From Davidsoniella eucalypti (lineage: Eukaryota > Ascomycota > Sordariomycetes > Microascales > Ceratocystidaceae): a DNA stretch of 23,752 nucleotides. The notes under the pieces are model-generated. The model ran no database searches. It worked only from the letters and a program-made list of their open reading frames with translations, and was not told the origin of the DNA. The translations under genes were made by a program, and so were the position numbers. Positions 14,720 through 21,908 of this stretch are shown in pieces; the first letter of the stretch is position 1; every line of letters starts with the position of its first letter. The stretch is taken from assembly GCA_004009845.1 (NCBI GenBank), contig RMBW01000239.1, positions 1 through 23,752 of the forward strand. Direction: 5' to 3'.

Positions 14720-15135
14720 CGATGCAGCGGACGTCTTCGAACTACTATCCTCCAAATTCCAAGCCAAACTCGACCACGCGCAAATAGACCCAACCGAATG
14801 GATATCACCAAACGCACCACGGTGGAACTTCCAGTTTCACCACAACTACAAGGTCGCAGAGGTCCAGTTGGCTGCTCTCCAAGGTCTGATATCGCGCGAA
14901 GCCCCCGAAACAAAGGACCCCCTACGCATCGCGGAAATCCTGGACGGCCTGGCTGAAGACATCATCACCCTCCTCGGTGGCGAACACGGAGACCGAACCA
15001 ACGACGGCTTAGTAGACATCAACCAACTCGAGGACCTTGAAGACAGACTCAAGCCGCTAAACTTACGCCTCGCACCCATTCGCGACCTCGCACCTACGCC
15101 TCCGGAGAAAAAGTGCACAACAACACCAGCATTCC
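14688..15135 (+). pseudogene. Gypsy A gag, 5' part (interrupted by LINE-4)
   Basis: The frame is open from the ATG at 14688 (MATPLPGAYSDDAADVFELL) up to the LINE-4 insertion site, and continues in the same sense after LINE-4 at 20556. The protein is acidic to neutral, with an Asp/Glu-rich stretch around residues 95-125. It fits the N-terminal part of a retrotransposon capsid protein by position, and by the clear gag-like sequence on the far side. Reading straight into LINE-4 would add about 25 foreign codons to a stop at 15209. The first ATG may not be the true start if the preceding ORF is joined by frameshifting. Confidence 0.75.
15122..15135 (+). repeat. LINE-4 target-site duplication, left copy (14 bp)
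   Basis: AACACCAGCATTCC is repeated at 20542-20555 directly after the poly(A) tail. The leading A is shared with the tail, so the certain length is 13. Together the two copies define both ends of LINE-4 exactly. Confidence 0.92.
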
Positions 15136-15253
15136 AACCTCCTACATACTTTTCCACAAGTGGTACCTTTCAACCATTTCTGACCCAAATCATCTCAATC
15201 TACCTTTAAAATACGCGCCTCATCCGTACGACTCTTTTGATACTGGATGCACC

Positions 15254-16555
15254 ATGGCGCGACCAACACTCGCGGTGCTGTCGTCGATGGAAGTCGACGA
15301 TATTTGTATGGGAGACCCCGCTTCACAAAATTTTTCGTCAGACTCTCTCTGCCTTGTCCCCACTCCAAATCACGGGACTGAAACCCTAACCCCAACCAAC
15401 ACAAAAACCACCGTTAAACGTGGTTTCGAGGAGGTAGAGCTACCAAGCTCCCCTCCAGTCCCCCTAAAAAAATTCCAGGAGGCTAAGGGCCTGAAAGCTT
15501 CACGCTGGGTCGGTCCTGACAACACGGACGCCCTCATTGCCGCCGCTGTGGCAGAAATTATGCGTGGGGCCTCAACTCTGGTCTCTTTAAACCCTAAATT
15601 CGAGACCTTTCAGCTGCTGATTGCTCAGGAACTGGCGGACATGGACATTCCAGACACGCCGTCGCCGCTACCAAAGCAAAAGGCGATTGAAGCTGCGCCC
15701 GCAGACGTAGTTGCCTCATCCAAGGCACTGTTCTCTGCTGTGGTCAAGGCCACCCAACCCGCACAAATCACACCAGCGCTGCCGAAGAAGGCAGACATCG
15801 ATAATAACAACAAAAAGAAGAACAAGAAGAAGAAGAAGGCTCCTGCCTCTTCCGTCACTGAGCCGGCAAAGGCTGTCACTGACGCCACGACCCCCTCACC
15901 TGCGGAGACCGCTACCACTGCGCCTCCCAAGACTACAACCACCTCAACAACTAAACCGGCGCAAGCTACCGAAGCGACGCCCCCTACAAAACCGCAAGCC
16001 GCGGCCCCAGATGCCTCCGATGAAGGCTGGCAGAAGGTGACCCGCGCGAAACGTCCAAGCCCCTCTGTTAAGACTACACAGAGCACCACGCTGATGCTTA
16101 TCGGTGGTGGCAAGATTCCTTCCCCCAAGCACATACGTGACTTGGTTAACTATGATGGAAAGATGAAAGCCATTGAGGTTTGGACCTCACGTAAGAACAA
16201 TGTGATGATCAAGTGCTGCAGCGAGACGGCCAAACGCCACCTGCTCTCGACCAAGACCACCTGGCTCGCAAAACTGCGCCCCCTCGGCTGGAAGGACTGC
16301 GTGGAACCGGAAGACTGGCAACGGCTAGTCATGCACGGCGTCCCCAAGTCAGAAGTCGCGAACTTCGCGAAGGAGTTTGCCTACAGCAATGGCATCAAGC
16401 CGCTGGAGTTGACCCGAGTCTTGGGCAAACCAAAGAAGGACCAACAGTGCGTATCCGTCGTATTCACTGTACGAACCCAACAAGAAGCGAAGCACTGCCT
16501 GACTCAGCCAGTCCACTTCGCCGCGAAGCATGTCACCATCGTTGAATATGTTTAG
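15254..16555 (+). CDS. LINE-4 ORF1: RRM-like nucleic-acid-binding protein
   Basis: 433 aa from the ATG at 15254 (ACCATGGCGC). The frame is open further upstream, but that part lies in the 5' UTR and gag. Layout: an N-terminal region with SSPPVPLKK and RWVGPD; a Lys-rich basic run (NNNKKKNKKKKK, about residues 184-195); a low-complexity Thr/Pro/Ala linker (about 197-255); then a conserved C-terminal half with IGGGKIPSPKHIRDLVNYDG, an RRM-like block with KNNVMIKCC, and DCVEPEDWQRLVMHGVP. That C-terminal layout resembles the nucleic-acid-binding region of other LINE ORF1 proteins. No CCHC zinc knuckle is seen. The expected role is to bind element RNA and form the RNP with ORF2p. The stop TAG overlaps the ORF2 ATG. 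Confidence 0.88.
   Translation: MARPTLAVLSSMEVDDICMGDPASQNFSSDSLCLVPTPNHGTETLTPTNTKTTVKRGFEEVELPSSPPVPLKKFQEAKGLKASRWVGPDNTDALIAAAVAEIMRGASTLVSLNPKFETFQLLIAQELADMDIPDTPSPLPKQKAIEAAPADVVASSKALFSAVVKATQPAQITPALPKKADIDNNNKKKNKKKKKAPASSVTEPAKAVTDATTPSPAETATTAPPKTTTTSTTKPAQATEATPPTKPQAAAPDASDEGWQKVTRAKRPSPSVKTTQSTTLMLIGGGKIPSPKHIRDLVNYDGKMKAIEVWTSRKNNVMIKCCSETAKRHLLSTKTTWLAKLRPLGWKDCVEPEDWQRLVMHGVPKSEVANFAKEFAYSNGIKPLELTRVLGKPKKDQQCVSVVFTVRTQQEAKHCLTQPVHFAAKHVTIVEYV
16548..16555 (+). promoter_or_regulatory. ORF1/ORF2 8-nt start-stop overlap (ATGTTTAG)
   Basis: The ORF2 ATG at 16548 lies 5 nt before the ORF1 stop TAG (16553-16555). The same arrangement occurs at 5833-5840 (ATGTTTAG) and, with one substitution, at 12383-12390 (ATGATTAG) in the divergent copy. 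Conservation suggests that ORF2 is translated by termination-reinitiation; this is inference. Confidence 0.6.
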
Positions 16556-19500
16556 GAAACTTACGATATTTCAGCACAATCAGGGAAAGCGTAAAGGCAT
16601 TTTAGATCATCTCTTTGACTTAGCAATAAGGCAGGGAGTTGAGATATTGTGCATTCAGGAACCCTGGGTATGGCAAAAAGAAGGCAAATGGATTTTCCAG
16701 GACCACCAAAACTTTCACACCGTCAAACCAGCTCTAACTTTGCTAACAAGACCAAGGGTCGTGACCTATATCCAAAAGGACATTGACTTCACAATAGAAA
16801 AGCCTCTCGACATCGCAAGCAGCGACTTTCAATGCATAAGACTTCATATCGACGCGCAACCATTATTGGTCAACCTCTACAACCATCCGACCCAGCCCCT
16901 TTTACCGCACCCGCTTGTCCAGCAATGGCAGGTTGGGAATGGCATCATCGTCGGGGACTTCAACACTCATCATCCATGGTGGTCTGTGAACTGTGAGCAA
17001 TCGCAGCATGCAGATGAAGTCGTTGGTTGGTTGCAGAGGAACAATGCTGACTTGGTAGTGGATCCCGAGAATGCTCTGGTCAACAGGGGCACTTTCTTCA
17101 CCACCAGGTCGCAGAAAACATCAATCATCGATCTCGCCTTCCTCACTGGGCAGATGAAGCAAACGAAAACTAGTTGGACGTGTGAAGGTCTCCACGGTTC
17201 GGATCACCAGTGCATTAAGTTGCAGTTCCACGACGCCCGAAAAAACGAAAAAGAGAAGGAAAAAATAATATATAACTTGAAAAAAACGGACTGGAAACAG
17301 TTCAGAGAGAGCCTCCAAAAAAAGGAGGCAGTAGTATTAGAAAATCTCAAAAAAAGAGATACTCGACCGGATCTGGCGGCCATTCTGACCGCCGCCATCC
17401 AGGATACCTGCGCAGAGGTGATGCCGAAGGCCCGCATCTGCCCCCGGAGTAAGCCTTGGTGGAACGACGAACTCAAGCTATTGAGGAAGTCCTTCCTGAG
17501 GGCCGAACGACAATGGAAGAAGGATAAGATCTGTCTGACGGAGTACAAAGAAAAACGAAACAGGTATTTCCATGCCATTATCAAAACCAAAGCTAACTAT
17601 TTCAATTCTTTCTTAGAACAAGCAACCGGCGACGAAGTCTTCACTGCTATGAGATACACGAAACCCACAACCGACTCGTATATACAACCACTCGAGGAAA
17701 ATGGTGTCAAGGCGGAGTCTTTCGACGACAAAGCTAAGATGCTACTGAATCTTGTGGGCGGCGAAAAAGGTGAGTCCCTTGAGGACGAAGACACTCTACC
17801 CATCCCACATCACGAGAACTCGAAATGGCCTTGGCCTAACATCTCTACCATTGAGATTGAAAGAGCTATCATGACCTCAAACCCTAAGAAGTCTGCTGGA
17901 CCAGATGGGATTAATTTCCAAATGATCCAAAATGCTTATAGGGCTATCCCCGAGGTCTTCCACTATGTCTACACGGAGCTATTCACTAAAGGACAGTGTC
18001 CTACGGTGTGGCGCCAGGGCATTGGAGTGATATTGAAAAAACCCAACAAGCCAGACTATTCCCGTATCAAGGCATATCGGATTATCACGCTGCTGAACTG
18101 CTTAGGTAAAGTATTGGAACGAATTTTTGCACAGAGACTTGGTTTCTTGGCTGCAACAAAGGACGACCTGCTTCACCCAACGCAGTTTGGCGGACGGAAA
18201 CAACGATCGACGATCGATGCAGCAATGGTTCTCATGGACCAAGTCAAGTCATGGAAAGAACAGGGCCTGAAATCGAGTATTGCACTACTTGATATCAAAG
18301 GCGCTTTCGACCATGTTAATAGGGATACCCTACTGTGGCACTGCAGAGATCTAGGTCTTCCGAATAACTGCACCCAATGGATCGCAGCCTTTCTTCAAAA
18401 GAGGAGGGTCCAAATATGTTTTGATGGCAAACGAACAAACTTCTACACTATTGACCAAGGCATACCGCAAGGCAGCCCAATCTCCCCCATTCTGTTCTTG
18501 ATTTACTCGAGACTTATTCACATCAACATCCCCCAATCCATCCAAGTTCATGGCATTCAGCTCTCATACATTGATGATATTCTGATTACGGTAGCTTCCA
18601 AAAGCTTTGCAAGAAATTGCAGAGCTCTAGAGGCCATCGTTGAAGATCTCACCAGGCAAGCCGACGATAGTTCCGTCGAGTTTGAGAGTTCCAAGACTGA
18701 GCTTCTGCATTTAACAAGGAGTAAAGCAGTAAGCAATGAACACATAGACGTCCTAGGGACGACAATACAACCATCAGAGAAGATCAAGTGGCTAGGAATC
18801 TGGCTAGACTGTCAGCTGAATTTCAGCGAGCATGTCCAAGACAGAACCCTTAAAGCAACCAGAACCCTAATGGGAATTCAACGGATTTCGCGGAAGTATA
18901 GCGGTCTGAGTGCGAAAGCAACTAGACAGTTATACCAAGCGGTGATTCGTCCTATCATGGAGTACGGTTCGATCCTCTGGTGGACAAAAATGAAGCCCAT
19001 TTCCCTCAAGAAACACCTTGAAAAAGTACAAAGTTTGGCGATTTCCATGATGCTTGGCACCTACAAGCAGGCTCCGAAAAGGGCTTGTGAAATAGAGGCT
19101 GGCATTAAACCAGTTGAGATCAACTTGGAATGGAATAACCTCAAGTACGGAACAAGACTTCTACAATTCCCTAAACACCACCCCATACGTCATTGCGCCC
19201 AACCCACCAAGGACCATCTGAACTCGGAGTCTGACTTTGAGTCTCTTGGTATCTTGGGTCCCTACAAATTGAAGCGAGAGTCACAAGTGCAAGCAATTGC
19301 CGTGGACATCAAGTACCTGATACCTTTCAAGGCACTTCAGCGAGCTAAAATTGTATGGGAGGCACCATGGGCCAAACGTACCCCAATCACAACACACATT
19401 CCAATGGTCAAAAAAGAAGAAGCAAAGGAAATCCACCTGGCAACCCTAGCAACCCTATGGTTGGGCGAAGCCTATTGTCTTTACACTGACGGGTCTATGG

Positions 19501-20390
19501 AGGGTGACAAATCCTCCTATGCCTTTGTCGATATGGACAATAACACGGTGCGGTTTCAAGAGGCAAATGCCTTGGGTCCTTACACTGAGGTTGCAGACTG
19601 CGAAAGCTATGCGATCTACAGAGCCCTTTGCTACGTTCGAAAACTGCCACTACGGAAACGAATCCTGATCTTTGTCGATAGCCAAGCTGCCATCCAAAGA
19701 GTACGGAAGCCTGGTATATTCACGAACCTCATAGAGAAGCTAAACCTGCAGGACCTCGACACCAGTATAGAAATACACTGGTGCCCTGGACATGTAGGAA
19801 TAGAAGGAAATGAGATAGTGGATAAGCTTGCAAAGGAGGCTCTTGAAAAAAGAGTATGCACCTCTATCGCAACCACTGGGTATATCAAAAAAAAGATCAA
19901 AGAGAACATCTTCAACCTCTGGGACACACTAATCAACCGCGATATCGACAAACTTGGGAATCACTATCGGTCTCTTGGTAAGACAGGAGTGAGTGATCTG
20001 AAACCGATTGAGGGCGAGAAGAGGCTGACAACAGCCTACTATCAACTTCTAACGGGGAAGGGCGCTTACCTGCCGTACCTAAAGACCATAGGCAAGGTAT
20101 CGAGTAGCATGTGTCGTCATTGTCAGCTGGACATTGAAACTATTCAGCACTTGGTGTTGGACTGTGATATGTGGCTTGAGCAAAGACAAGAGTTGAAAGA
20201 CGTCTGCGATGGTGAGATAAAGATGGAAGATCTATTTAGTAAGGCGAAGCACCAGCAAGCCTTGCTAGTATTTCTGAAAAAAACAGGAATAGGGGGGAGA
20301 AACTGGGGAAGAGTGGAGGAAGTGACCAACGATGGTGTTGCCGGTGAGGGTGAACCAGTCGCACTTCGTGATGATTCGTGGTGTTGTTAA
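16548..20390 (+). CDS. LINE-4 ORF2: AP-endonuclease / reverse transcriptase / RNase H polyprotein
   Basis: 1280 aa from the ATG at 16548; an in-frame ATG at 16530 lies inside ORF1 and is disfavoured because the 16548 start is shared by all copies. The AP-like endonuclease spans about residues 2-225, with E38 (QEPWVW), D137/N139 (GDFN) and D219/H220 (SDHQ). RT begins near 450 (SAGPDG), with D582 in LLDIKGAFDH, GIPQGSPISP and Y674-I-D-D677. RNase H spans about 975-1100, with D981, E1019, D1044 and D1092. A CCHC motif C1189-x2-C1192-x8-H1201-x4-C1206 lies near the C-terminus. The enzyme nicks the target, primes reverse transcription on it and degrades template RNA. There are no stops or frameshifts. 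The frame ends in DDSWCC, as in LINE-B. Confidence 0.95.
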   Translation: MFRKLTIFQHNQGKRKGILDHLFDLAIRQGVEILCIQEPWVWQKEGKWIFQDHQNFHTVKPALTLLTRPRVVTYIQKDIDFTIEKPLDIASSDFQCIRLHIDAQPLLVNLYNHPTQPLLPHPLVQQWQVGNGIIVGDFNTHHPWWSVNCEQSQHADEVVGWLQRNNADLVVDPENALVNRGTFFTTRSQKTSIIDLAFLTGQMKQTKTSWTCEGLHGSDHQCIKLQFHDARKNEKEKEKIIYNLKKTDWKQFRESLQKKEAVVLENLKKRDTRPDLAAILTAAIQDTCAEVMPKARICPRSKPWWNDELKLLRKSFLRAERQWKKDKICLTEYKEKRNRYFHAIIKTKANYFNSFLEQATGDEVFTAMRYTKPTTDSYIQPLEENGVKAESFDDKAKMLLNLVGGEKGESLEDEDTLPIPHHENSKWPWPNISTIEIERAIMTSNPKKSAGPDGINFQMIQNAYRAIPEVFHYVYTELFTKGQCPTVWRQGIGVILKKPNKPDYSRIKAYRIITLLNCLGKVLERIFAQRLGFLAATKDDLLHPTQFGGRKQRSTIDAAMVLMDQVKSWKEQGLKSSIALLDIKGAFDHVNRDTLLWHCRDLGLPNNCTQWIAAFLQKRRVQICFDGKRTNFYTIDQGIPQGSPISPILFLIYSRLIHINIPQSIQVHGIQLSYIDDILITVASKSFARNCRALEAIVEDLTRQADDSSVEFESSKTELLHLTRSKAVSNEHIDVLGTTIQPSEKIKWLGIWLDCQLNFSEHVQDRTLKATRTLMGIQRISRKYSGLSAKATRQLYQAVIRPIMEYGSILWWTKMKPISLKKHLEKVQSLAISMMLGTYKQAPKRACEIEAGIKPVEINLEWNNLKYGTRLLQFPKHHPIRHCAQPTKDHLNSESDFESLGILGPYKLKRESQVQAIAVDIKYLIPFKALQRAKIVWEAPWAKRTPITTHIPMVKKEEAKEIHLATLATLWLGEAYCLYTDGSMEGDKSSYAFVDMDNNTVRFQEANALGPYTEVADCESYAIYRALCYVRKLPLRKRILIFVDSQAAIQRVRKPGIFTNLIEKLNLQDLDTSIEIHWCPGHVGIEGNEIVDKLAKEALEKRVCTSIATTGYIKKKIKENIFNLWDTLINRDIDKLGNHYRSLGKTGVSDLKPIEGEKRLTTAYYQLLTGKGAYLPYLKTIGKVSSSMCRHCQLDIETIQHLVLDCDMWLEQRQELKDVCDGEIKMEDLFSKAKHQQALLVFLKKTGIGGRNWGRVEEVTNDGVAGEGEPVALRDDSWCC

Positions 20391-20543
20391 TTTCTTTGTG
20401 TTTTTCCTTATGTTTTTTATGTTTTGTGTTATGTTTCTGCTTGTTTTCTGTTATGTTTTTATTGTTTTATTTGCTTTTATTTTATATCTTCATAGCTCTT
20501 TAGCTCCATAAGATTAATGAATTAAAAAAAAAAAAAAAAAAAA
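20391..20543 (+). other. LINE-4 3' UTR and poly(A) tail
   Basis: A 133-bp T-rich stretch with recurring TGTTTT and TTATG motifs is followed by the family-specific end TCATAGCTCTTTAGCTCC and AAGATTAATGAATT, then about 20 A. The final ~35 bp are shared by every LINE copy here, including the minimal tail at 4066-4119. They may be the region recognised by the reverse transcriptase. Confidence 0.85.
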
Positions 20544-20555
20544 CACCAGCATTCC
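20542..20555 (+). repeat. LINE-4 target-site duplication, right copy
   Basis: AACACCAGCATTCC follows the poly(A) tail and matches 15122-15135. Gag reading resumes directly after it. Confidence 0.92.
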
Positions 20556-21263
20556 CTCCATCAACACACGGCATCGCCATCCTCCCCTCTCGAGACGACC
20601 AGCTCGCCCGTCGCAAAGATGTCATCGACGCAGTCCGCAAGTTCGACGGCACCTTCGACTACGCCACCTGGAAAATGGAACTTAACGAGAAATTCCTGGT
20701 GGACTCCTACCGCTTCTATTCAGCCAGAGACCAGCTAGCGTACACGATGAACGCCCTGTCGACGGAGATCAAGGAACAAGTCCGTACCAAATACCTCGAA
20801 TGCCTCCCCATGAACACCGGCTTCCAGGCCTTCCTCTTTACCTCGACTCGCGATACGACGACCCTGACCGAGCGAGACTTGCCAACCGCGAATTGCTGAA
20901 GCTGAAGCAAGGCCCTACCGAGACGTTCGAGTCCTTCACCAACCGCCTCTGCTCCCTGCGCGACAAAGCCCATTTCCACGACCATAACACCTCCTCTCCG
21001 TCCTCCAAGAAGCCTCCACCTGGACATGCAAGTGCACTTAGCCAACATGTTCCATATCAAACCACTGGACGAAAATGATCGCACAGATGCGCCCAGTCGC
21101 CCGCATCAAGGAAAGCGCCCTCGCCAAAGCCAAGGCTATTAACTCCAACCACTGGCGATCGAACCCCTCGCCAACACCATCTCGTGCGCCCGCGACCAGA
21201 TCGCAACCCTCCTCAGCTGACAGACCCTGCTATCACTGCCGCCAGACAGGCCATGTAAAGAAC
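20556..21263 (+). pseudogene. Gypsy A gag, 3' part: capsid domain and truncated zinc knuckle, frameshifted
   Basis: This continues gag after LINE-4. The first frame reads FDGTFDYATWKMELNEKFLV and IKEQVRTKYLECLP, typical of the retrotransposon gag capsid fold. The frame then shifts near 20810 to give YDDPDRARLANREL and GPTETFESFTNRLCSLRD. It shifts again near 21000-21080 to a basic linker and a CCHC knuckle start, CYHCRQTGH (about 21227-21255). The last Cys of the knuckle is missing, because another element begins at about 21254-21264. Nothing of protease or RT follows on this strand. The two shifts may be mutations or consensus errors. Confidence 0.8.
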
Positions 21264-21289
21264 GGGCAGGCAGGAATTCAAAAGGGAAA

Positions 21290-21303
21290 CCAGTGATCAC
21301 TGG
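21290..21303. repeat. Perfect 14-bp palindrome CCAGTGATCACTGG
   Basis: A self-complementary 14-mer with no loop, in the putative LTR of gypsy B, close to its left edge. Significance unknown; it may be a protein-binding site in the U5 part of the LTR. Confidence 0.4.
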
Positions 21304-21670
21304 GAGAGTAGTCACTCGAAGGTGGTTTTGGAGTTTTCAGGATAATAGAGTTACACAGAATAATAATTAAGTAAATCGGGACTAAATCAGGACAGGAGCC
21401 GGAGCGAAGATAGGAACAAGAGCGGGGACAAGAAGGTAAGAACAGGAGCAGGAGCAAAGATAGAGAACAGGAACAGGAACAGAAGAGGAGGTTGCACCAG
21501 TAGGTTCAGGTACACAGGGAGTTGTAAGCTTGGAGGGGGAAGGCAAAAGGAGAACAGAAAAAAGATACAAGCAAGGCTATATATGTTAACCCGAGAGAGA
21601 GAAACAGGAGAGTCTGGTCTACGGACAGAAGTTCGAGGCAATGCCGTGTTGGCTGTGTATGCACTCTAAA

Positions 21671-21878
21671 CCTCAATGCATGAATCGTTGTCACCAAAAT
21701 CGGAAAGGTGAGACTGTACATCAAGTCTAAGTTTCATGCGGAGGTTCTGCGACTGTTATTTCGTAACCATCCAGTCGAAGCCTCAATGCATGAATCGTTG
21801 TCACCAAAATTGGAAAGGTGAGACTGTACATCAAGTCTAAGCTTCATGCGAGGGTCTGCGAGTGTTATTTTCATAACA
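21671..21878. repeat. Two ~110-bp direct tandem repeats
   Basis: Units start at 21671 and 21781 (both CCTCAATGCATGAATCGTTG) with a period of 110 bp. They share GTCACCAAAAT and GGTGAGACTGTACATCAAG, and diverge slightly near their ends. They lie in what would be the U3 of gypsy B, where tandem enhancer-like repeats are common. Confidence 0.85.
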
Positions 21879-21880
21879 GT

Positions 21881-21894
21881 ACCCTCCTCTCCTT
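21881..21894 (-). promoter_or_regulatory. Polypurine tract of gypsy B
   Basis: On the minus strand, AAGGAGAGGAGGGT lies directly before AC and the LTR start TGTTATG, and about 15 bp after the pol stop. It is the expected plus-strand primer. Confidence 0.65.
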
Positions 21895-21908
21895 AAGGGT
21901 CGATGTCC

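Larger units (their letters stand above)
15136..20543 (+). mobile_element. LINE-4: complete Tad1/I-like non-LTR retrotransposon (5.4 kb)
   Basis: It runs from AACCTCCTACATAC at 15136 to the end of a ~20-base poly(A) tail at 20543, and is flanked by a 13-14-bp target-site duplication. The order is a 118-bp 5' UTR, ORF1 (15254-16555), ORF2 (16548-20390), a 133-bp T-rich 3' UTR and poly(A). Both ORFs are open with all recognisable catalytic residues, so it could be autonomous. It sits inside gypsy A gag, in the same orientation. It is near-identical to the ORF2 parts of LINE-1, -2, -B and -C, consistent with a recent burst. The family assignment (Tad1/I-like) rests on domain order and the RNase H domain. 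Confidence 0.95.
21254..21878 (-). repeat. Gypsy B 3' LTR (left boundary uncertain)
   Basis: The right edge is well supported: on the minus strand a purine tract (AAGGAGAGGAGGGT) and AC are followed by TGTTATG, a normal LTR start, at 21878. The left edge is not fixed. TGTAAAG at 21254 would give an LTR ending TTTACA on the minus strand and a length of 625 bp, but gag-like codons seem to run to about 21263. TGTTAACC at 21584 is a shorter alternative. The region has no coding potential and contains a purine-rich low-complexity stretch (about 21390-21500). Two 110-bp repeats lie next to the right edge. Confidence 0.5.

Noticed and set aside
4441..20543. RIP (repeat-induced point mutation) signature among LINE copies
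   Set aside because: By eye the copies differ by few substitutions, and those are not dominated by C-to-T/G-to-A changes with stop codons. A proper count was not possible here.
21390..21500. Purine-rich GGAACAGGAGC-like stretch as a coding or satellite repeat
   Set aside because: Irregular low-complexity sequence without a fixed period, lying in a likely LTR. The minus-strand frames through it are only low-complexity Leu/Ser/Pro/Val.
21671..21878. The 110-bp repeats as a CRISPR or satellite array
   Set aside because: Only two tandem copies with no spacers, directly next to an LTR edge and PPT in a eukaryotic transposon context.
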